From contig CAVWWX010000002.1 in NCBI GenBank assembly GCA_963758845.1, positions 2,046,001-2,110,000 of the forward strand: a stretch of DNA of 64,000 nt. Reading direction: 5' to 3'. The notes under the pieces were generated by a model that worked only from the letters and a program-made list of their open reading frames with translations, was not told the DNA's origin and ran no database searches. Shown piece by piece: positions 58,821 through 64,000 of the stretch. Source of the DNA: JBDTSW01 sp963758845. Lineage in GTDB: Bacteria; Actinomycetota; Thermoleophilia; Solirubrobacterales; 70-9. Made by a program: the position numbers and the translations under genes. Numbering within the stretch: position 1 is the stretch's first letter; each line of letters begins with the position of its first letter.

Positions 58821-61016
58821 GTGTCCGATGCTCCGCTGAATCTCGATCCGGGCGATCCCTTCGCGCCGCCGGCGTCCGAGCCGGCGCCCGAGGATCCCTT
58901 CGCCGCGCCCGCTTCTCAGCCGCCCCCTGCGGATCCCTACGTCCAGGGCGCCCCCGAGGTGCCGGCCGCCGACCCCTTCGCAGCGCAGGCCCCCGACCCC
59001 GCAGCGCCGATGGCCGAGCCCTTCGCGGCTGAGGTTCCCGATCCCGCCGTGCCGGCGACCGACCCCTTCTTCGCCTCGGTTCCCGACCCGGCCGCACGCC
59101 CGCCCGACCCCTACGCGGCGCCGACCCCGGAACCGACGGTGTCCAGCGCCTACGCTCCGCCGCCAGCCGACCCCGCCCCGGCTGAGACTTACGCCGCTCC
59201 GGCGCCTCCCGCCGAGCCCGCTCCGGCGGAGCCCTACGCGCCGCCCGCCGAGCCCACCCCGCCTGCTGCCGACGAGCCTCCGCCGTCCGCCGAGCCCCCG
59301 GCCGGCGACCAGTTCGCCGCCGACGTGCCCGCGCCGGCCCGATCTCCCCATGACGGCCGGCGGCGCCTGGGCGACGTGGTCGTCGAGCTTGGCTTCGCCA
59401 GCCGCGAGACGGTCGAGGAGGTCGCGCTCCACGCGCTCGCCGACGGCCGCCCGGTCGGCCAGGCGCTGCTGGAGGCGAACGCGATCGATCCCAGTCAGCT
59501 CGCCCAGGCCCTCGCCGAGCGCAACGGGCTCGAGTACGTGGACCTGAACACCTTCGAGGTCGACAAGGGCGCCGCGAACCTCGTCAGCGCCGGCGAGGCC
59601 CGCCGCTATCGCGCGATCCCGATCTCGTTCATCGACGAGGGAACCCTGCTGGTCGCCTGCGCCGAGCCCGAGAACGTGATCGGGCTCGACGACATCAAGC
59701 TCGCCACCGGCTACGACGTTCGCCCGGCCGTCAGCCCGCCGGAGGACATCGAGGCGATGATCAGCCAGCTCTCGCGCCTGAGCGAATCGGTCCACGAGGT
59801 CGAGCACGAAACCGAGGAGGTAGAGGACGGCGCGGCCGTGCTCGAGATGCGCGAGTCCGCCGAGGAGGCACCGGTCGTGAAGCTGGTGCACTCGATCATC
59901 GCCGACGCGGTCGAGCGCGGCGCCTCGGACGTCCACTTCGAGCCCCGCGGCGACGACATGCGAGTTCGGTTCCGCGTCGATGGCGTCGCCTTCGACTCCA
60001 CCACCGTCCCGAAGCGCCTCGCAGCCGGGTTCGTGTCGAGGGTCAAGATCATGGCCGAGCTCGACATCGCCGAGCGCCGCGTGCCCCAGGACGGGCGGAT
60101 CGGCCTGACGGTCGACAAGCACTACATCGACCTTCGCGTCGCGACGCTCCCGGTCGTCCGCGGCGAGGCCGTCGTGATGCGGATCCTTGACAAGGACCGC
60201 GTGATCATCGACCTCGACCGCCTGGGCATGGAGGAGCGTGACCGCGACACCCTCCGTCGCTCGATCGCGAGCATCCAGGGCGCCGTGCTGGTCACCGGGC
60301 CGACCGGAGCCGGCAAGACGACCAGCCTCTACGCCGCGCTGAACGAGGTCAACACGCCCGACCGGACCCTGATCGCGATCGAGGACCCGGTCGAGTACGA
60401 GCTCGATGGAATCAAGCAGGTCCAGGTGAACCCCAAGGCCGGCCTGACTTTCGCGGCGGGGTTGCGCTCGATGGTCCGCTCGGACCCCGACGTCCTGATG
60501 GTCGGCGAGATCCGCGACCCCGAGACGGCCCAGATCGCGATCGAGTCGGCGCTGACCGGCCACCTCGTGCTCTCGACCCTTCACACCAACGACGCCACCA
60601 TGGCCCCCGCCCGCCTGGTCGACATGGGCATCGAGCCCTTCCTCATCGCCTCGGGCCTTCAGTGTGTCGTGGCCCAGCGCCTGGCCAGGCGCCTGTGCGA
60701 GGAGTGCCGCAAGCCCGTGCAGGTGACCCCCGAGGAGCTGGTCCAGAGCGGTTTCGACTACACCGGCGACGCCTTCGAGGCCTACGAGCCCGGTGGCTGC
60801 GTCCGCTGCGGAGGCTCGGGCTACCGCGGCCGGGTCGGCCTGTATGAGGTGCTGGAGGTAACCGAAGACGTGCGCCACCTGATCCTGCAGAAGGGCTCGG
60901 CCCGCGACATCGGCGAGGCTGCGACGGGCATGAGCCGGCTGAAGGACGACGGGCTCGTGAAGGCCCGGGCCGGCGTGACCTCGGTCGCCGAGGTCCTGCG
61001 CGTCGTCGGCTCCTAG
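58821..61016 (+). CDS. Orphan PilB/GspE-type ATPase with long Pro/Ala-rich N-terminus
   Basis: A 731-residue ATPase. Residues 1 to about 175 are low-complexity with repeated DPFAAPA-, PDPAxP- and AEPYAPP-like units, absent from the other PilB. An MshEN domain (about 180-325) precedes the ATPase core: Walker A GPTGAGKTT (493-501), IEDPVEYELDG, DPDVLMVGEIRDPET, TGHLVLSTLHT, and the zinc motif CEEC...CVRC. It stands alone, just outside the degenerate tRNA copy. It may power a second pilus mode or replace PilB under other conditions. GTG 58821 lacks a good ribosome site. Confidence 0.88.
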   Translation: MSDAPLNLDPGDPFAPPASEPAPEDPFAAPASQPPPADPYVQGAPEVPAADPFAAQAPDPAAPMAEPFAAEVPDPAVPATDPFFASVPDPAARPPDPYAAPTPEPTVSSAYAPPPADPAPAETYAAPAPPAEPAPAEPYAPPAEPTPPAADEPPPSAEPPAGDQFAADVPAPARSPHDGRRRLGDVVVELGFASRETVEEVALHALADGRPVGQALLEANAIDPSQLAQALAERNGLEYVDLNTFEVDKGAANLVSAGEARRYRAIPISFIDEGTLLVACAEPENVIGLDDIKLATGYDVRPAVSPPEDIEAMISQLSRLSESVHEVEHETEEVEDGAAVLEMRESAEEAPVVKLVHSIIADAVERGASDVHFEPRGDDMRVRFRVDGVAFDSTTVPKRLAAGFVSRVKIMAELDIAERRVPQDGRIGLTVDKHYIDLRVATLPVVRGEAVVMRILDKDRVIIDLDRLGMEERDRDTLRRSIASIQGAVLVTGPTGAGKTTSLYAALNEVNTPDRTLIAIEDPVEYELDGIKQVQVNPKAGLTFAAGLRSMVRSDPDVLMVGEIRDPETAQIAIESALTGHLVLSTLHTNDATMAPARLVDMGIEPFLIASGLQCVVAQRLARRLCEECRKPVQVTPEELVQSGFDYTGDAFEAYEPGGCVRCGGSGYRGRVGLYEVLEVTEDVRHLILQKGSARDIGEAATGMSRLKDDGLVKARAGVTSVAEVLRVVGS

Positions 61017-61048
61017 CGCCGGCGCTCAGCCCGGCGTCGCCGCTGAGG

Positions 61049-61618
61049 TCAGGCGGCAACCGGTGCGTGGAGGCGCGCCCGGTCTTCGAGCACGTCGATC
61101 CGCACGTGCGGGAACAGGCCCGCGGACGGCGGCGGGTCGGCGGGGTCGAGGTAGCGCTGGAGCCAGAAGCCGCGCTCGCCGTGGAGGATCCGCGCGCAGT
61201 CGGCGGCGTTCATCGGCTCGAACGCCGAGCCCAACAGTTCCTGGGCGGCGCGGTCGACGTGACCCGCAACCGGCTCGAGGCGATCCGCGTCCCACTCCCG
61301 CCAATCCGCGCCCTCGAGACCGTGGGACGTCCCGTCGCAGTGCGCCACGAACCCGGCGCCGGCGAGCTCGCGCGCCCGCTCTGCCTCGGCGTCGCGCGCC
61401 GCACCCGACCGGCGGAAGTCAGGTAGGTCCTCGTAGAGGTCGGGGCGAAGGCGAAAGGCGAAGCGCTTGACGATTCCGGACGATCGGTACCCGCGAAGGT
61501 GCTGGTGAAAGCGGACGTCGGGGTCGCGAGCGCTGGAGCCCACGTACACCCAGGGGATGCGCGGGTCACGGCGCCGCCCGGCCTCGGCGGTCAGCTCGAT
61601 CACGTAAACGCGGGCCAT
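61049..61618 (-). CDS. GIY-YIG-like domain protein
   Basis: A 189-residue protein. RVYVIELTAEAG and WVYVGSSARDPDVRFHQHLRGYRSS resemble the GIY and YIG strands with the following Arg and His of GIY-YIG nucleases (here YVI and YVG). A conserved Glu is plausible in EAERARELAGAGFVAHCDG. The C-terminal half (about 110-189) has a Cys/His pair and no known domain. Role unknown, possibly a stand-alone nuclease. It converges on the orphan pilB. Confidence 0.55.
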   Translation of the reverse strand: MARVYVIELTAEAGRRRDPRIPWVYVGSSARDPDVRFHQHLRGYRSSGIVKRFAFRLRPDLYEDLPDFRRSGAARDAEAERARELAGAGFVAHCDGTSHGLEGADWREWDADRLEPVAGHVDRAAQELLGSAFEPMNAADCARILHGERGFWLQRYLDPADPPPSAGLFPHVRIDVLEDRARLHAPVAA

Positions 61619-61672
61619 GCCCCTAGGTTCGACGCGCGGGCCTCGGTGCCTGGCCCCGATCCGGCTGTAGGG

Positions 61673-61984
61673 CTAGCCCAGGGGCGACGGCGGGATCGTG
61701 GGCTCGCCGTGGACCTGCGGGATCACCATCGCGACCTCGTCCTCGAAGCACCAGGACCAGTCCTCGCCGGGCTGGGCGGAGCGAATGATCGGATGCCCCG
61801 TGGCCTGATGGTGGGCGCTCGCGTGGCGCATGGGCGAGTCGTCGCAGCACCCGACATGCCCGCACTCGAGGCAGATCCGCAGGTGAAGCCACTTGGTGCC
61901 CGCGGCAAGGCATTCCTCGCAGCCCTCGATCTCGTCGGGGAGCTCGGTGACCGCGACGTGGTCCAGGTGGGTGCAGGAGGCCAT
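61673..61984 (-). CDS. UBP-type zinc finger protein
   Basis: A 103-residue protein that is almost entirely a zf-UBP domain: CTHLDHV, GCEECLAAGTKWLHLRICLECGHVGCCDDSPMRHASAHHQATGHPIIRSAQPGEDWSWCF. The Cys and His pattern for three zinc sites is complete. In eukaryotes the domain binds ubiquitin C-termini; in actinobacteria such stand-alone proteins are common and unexplained. ATG 61984 is the only reasonable start. Confidence 0.85.
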   Translation of the reverse strand: MASCTHLDHVAVTELPDEIEGCEECLAAGTKWLHLRICLECGHVGCCDDSPMRHASAHHQATGHPIIRSAQPGEDWSWCFEDEVAMVIPQVHGEPTIPPSPLG

Positions 61985-62041
61985 CGCCGGTCATCTTGGC
62001 AGGCGCCCGACGCCGGCCAGCGGACGCTCGCCGCGGCGGCC

Positions 62042-63169
62042 CTACCCCGCCGAGATCCTTAGCCGACGCTCGCCGGCCTCGGCGGCGATCAGCTCGAACA
62101 GCAGCTCGGCCTCGGCCTCGATCCCGGCCCGGTCACGCCGGCTGATGCGCTTGAACGGGCGCACCCAAAGCTCTGCGGCGTCGTCGTCGCGGGTCAGCTT
62201 CCAGGTGGCGCTGAGAACGCCAGCGGCGAGGAGGGTGCCGCTGTCGAGCCCGCTGCCGGTGAAGAACTTGGCGTTCCTTGCGTCGGCGTCGACGAAGCGC
62301 GTACGGTCGGCGTGCCCCAGCAGGACGTTGTCGTACTCGGGCAGGAAGCGCGGCGGCGCCTCCACGTCGGCGCCCGGCCGCGGCGCGTCCGGCAAGTCGA
62401 AGAGCTCGCGGCCGTCCTCGGAGCGAAACGACCTGAGCTTCGGCCGCAGGCGCTCGGCTACCTCGGCGATGCGCGTCAGCCCCGACCAGCTCTGGAAATC
62501 CTTGACGGTGGCCGGCCCGAACGTGCCCAGGTAACGCAGGACCAGGCGGTCGATGGATGGCTCAGCCTCGAGCTCGCTGCCCAGCCACTTCTCCGCGGTC
62601 GTCAATCTCGCCTGGCCGCCCTGCCCCCACAGTCCGCGTGGCGGCATCTGGACCAGCGGCAGCCCGTAGCCAAGCGCGTGCCCGAGCGAGGCGGTCTGGG
62701 CGTCCGGCCACCGCTCGCCCAGGCGCCGTCCGGCCGCCGAGCGGATCATTGGCTCGGCCTCCAGGACCCTGCGGCCGGCGTCCAGCACCTCGGCGAGGTC
62801 GGCCCCTCCCAGCTTCTTCGAGAAGGTCGAGCCCCGGAAGGTGCGCGCCAGCACCGGCTGCGTCAACGGCCACCACTCCAGGCAGTCCCGGGCGCTGACC
62901 ATGTGGACCGTCCCGCGCATCACGACGATCCGCACCACCCGCCGCTTCGCGAGGAGCTCCGAGAGCTCGGTGGGCTGAAAGCCCTCCAGCCGGGCGAGCA
63001 GGCTTGGGTAGGTGCCATGCGGGTTCTGCGCCTGCAAGCCGACCAGATGCTCGACGGCGTCGAGCGCCGGCATCGCGGTTCGCTCCAGCAGGAGCTGGCG
63101 GGCGAGGGTCGCCCGGTTCAGCTCGTGCGTGGTCAGGACCGGTGCGCTGAGTGACTTCGCGGTGGCCAC
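62042..63169 (-). CDS. Winged-helix (HTH_42) protein, AlkZ/YcaQ-like DNA glycosylase
   Basis: A 375-residue protein of the HTH_42 family. The N-terminal VEHLVGLQAQNPHGTYPSLLARLEGF block has the catalytic QxQ motif (LQAQ) known from Streptomyces AlkZ, which unhooks DNA crosslinks. VMRGTVHMVSARDCLEW and the middle winged helix (LRYLGTFGPATVKDFQSWSGL), then FLPEYDNVLLGHADRTRF and the KLTRDDDAAELWVRPF end, are the family's usual blocks. GTG 63169 is preferred to the longer upstream frame. Lone gene, divergent from the EamA exporter. Confidence 0.78.
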   Translation of the reverse strand: MATAKSLSAPVLTTHELNRATLARQLLLERTAMPALDAVEHLVGLQAQNPHGTYPSLLARLEGFQPTELSELLAKRRVVRIVVMRGTVHMVSARDCLEWWPLTQPVLARTFRGSTFSKKLGGADLAEVLDAGRRVLEAEPMIRSAAGRRLGERWPDAQTASLGHALGYGLPLVQMPPRGLWGQGGQARLTTAEKWLGSELEAEPSIDRLVLRYLGTFGPATVKDFQSWSGLTRIAEVAERLRPKLRSFRSEDGRELFDLPDAPRPGADVEAPPRFLPEYDNVLLGHADRTRFVDADARNAKFFTGSGLDSGTLLAAGVLSATWKLTRDDDAAELWVRPFKRISRRDRAGIEAEAELLFELIAAEAGERRLRISAG

Positions 63170-63204
63170 GGCGCCGAGCCTAGCCGCGTCCCTACGCTCA
63201 CCGG

Positions 63205-64000
63205 ATGCGCGAGCGCGGCCAGGCATATCCGATCGCCCTGGTCGCGGGCGCGATCGTGTCGGTGCAGTGCGGCGCCGCCCTGGCGTTCGACCTGTTCGAC
63301 GAGATCGGCCCCGCCGGCACGGTCTTCCTGAGGGTGGCGCTGGCGGCCGTGGTCCTTGCGCTGCTGTGGCGGCCGGCCTTTCGCGGCCGCTCGCGTGAGG
63401 GGGTGCGCAATGTGCTGCTGTTCGGCGTCGCCCTGGCCGGGATGAACCTGTCGTTCTACGAGGGGCTGGAGCGGGTGCCGCTGGGGATCGCGGTGACGCT
63501 CGAGTTCGTCGGGCCGCTGGGCGTGGCCCTGGTGGGCTCGCGCCACGCGCGCGACCTGCTGTGGGTGGCGCTCGCCGCGGGCGGCATCCTGCTGCTCAGC
63601 CCCGGGTTGGGCGACGACCTGGACCCGCTGGGCGCCGGGCTGTGCCTCTTGGCGGGCGCCTTCTGGGCCGCATACATCGTCCTCGCCGAGAGGGTCGGCC
63701 GCCAGTTCGAGGGTGGGGACGGCCTGGCCCTGGCGATGGTCGCTGGAGCGGTGCTCCTCGTCCCGGTCGGGATCGCGGAGGGCGGCGCGAACCTCATCGA
63801 ACCCGAGATCCTGGCTGTCGGGCTGCTGCTCGCGCTGCTCAGCTCGGCGATCCCGTACTCGTTCGAGCTCGAGGCGCTTCGCCACCTGCCGCGCGGGACG
63901 TTCGGCGTCCTGATGAGCATGGAGCCCGCCGTCGCGGCCGTGGTCGGGTTCATCGCCCTCAACCAGGACCTCGCCGCGACCGAGCTGGCCGCGGTGGCGA
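63205..64000 (+). CDS. EamA/DMT-family transporter, RhtA-like, 3'-truncated by window end
   Basis: The frame is open from ATG 63205 to base 64000 (265 residues seen). At least nine membrane segments can be counted, in two EamA repeats. The RhtA-type features are FLRVALAAVVLALLWRP, GMNLSFYEGLERVPLGIAVTLEFVGPLGVAL and SSAIPYSFELEALRHLPRGTFGVLMSMEPAVAAVVGFI. RhtA-like proteins export threonine, homoserine or other metabolites. It is divergent from the AlkZ-like gene with 35 bases between. Confidence 0.85.
   Translation, partial: MRERGQAYPIALVAGAIVSVQCGAALAFDLFDEIGPAGTVFLRVALAAVVLALLWRPAFRGRSREGVRNVLLFGVALAGMNLSFYEGLERVPLGIAVTLEFVGPLGVALVGSRHARDLLWVALAAGGILLLSPGLGDDLDPLGAGLCLLAGAFWAAYIVLAERVGRQFEGGDGLALAMVAGAVLLVPVGIAEGGANLIEPEILAVGLLLALLSSAIPYSFELEALRHLPRGTFGVLMSMEPAVAAVVGFIALNQDLAATELAAVA

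Noticed and set aside
58605..60878. 757-codon minus-strand frame opposite the orphan pilB
   Set aside because: Antisense shadow; the plus strand has all PilB motifs while this frame has only Gly/Arg/Val-rich low-complexity sequence.

Overview
The window is high-G+C DNA from an actinomycete-grade bacterium, most likely Thermoleophilia (Solirubrobacterales or a relative). The assignment rests on gene content and order: a Gram-positive-style type IV pilus cluster (pilB/T/C, pilA, minor pilins, pilD, pilM/N/O, no secretin) lies inside a housekeeping block (hisS, aspS, mnmA, alaS, ruvX, mltG, aroE, then aroC, aroKB, aroQ, pepP, efp, nusB, ispA, dxs). No 16S gene is present, so this is inference.

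Layout. 1-0.8 kb: two STAS proteins. 0.8-13.7 kb: isoprenoid (dxs, ispA), translation (efp, nusB) and shikimate (aroQ, aroKB fusion, aroC) genes, mostly on the minus strand with GTGA overlaps, plus a SigB-type sigma factor, an MpsC-like protein and a PfpI protein. 13.7-16.1 kb: a large secreted RTX/Ig-like protein. 16.1-30.0 kb: the pilus cluster. pilA has its own control region, with a sigma-28-like promoter, a class I cyclic-di-GMP riboswitch, a strong Shine-Dalgarno sequence and a strong terminator. 30.0-43.4 kb: aroE, mltG, ruvX, alaS, an IscU-like/MnmA fusion, a possible 6S-like RNA, aspS, hisS and small enzymes.

43.6-58.75 kb is an accessory region. It opens with tRNA-Met(CAU). A 46-bp perfect copy of that tRNA's 3' half lies at 54.9 kb and a shrunken degenerate tRNA-Met copy at 58.7 kb. 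Nested inside is tRNA-Val(CAC) with a 43-bp copy of its 3' half 3.5 kb away, bracketing a SulP transporter and a DHA2 exporter. This is the footprint of elements that integrate at tRNA 3' ends, but no integrase is visible. The cargo consists of a DUF2252/amphi-Trp/diacylglycerol-kinase operon, GNAT, cupin, GlsB-like, MBL and membrane proteins, a methyltransferase and an Ig-like protein. A family of short hairpin repeats sits in the intergenic gaps of this region only.

58.8-64 kb: a second, orphan PilB ATPase with a long Pro/Ala-rich tail, a GIY-YIG-like protein, a UBP zinc finger, an AlkZ-like glycosylase and an EamA exporter cut by the window end.

Many essential genes (dxs, aroKB, alaS, mnmA, hisS, mltG) and others carry one-base frameshifts, mostly single extra bases. 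The protein reads on in another frame, so I treat these as probable sequencing or assembly errors, not gene death, and give coordinates for the intact gene.
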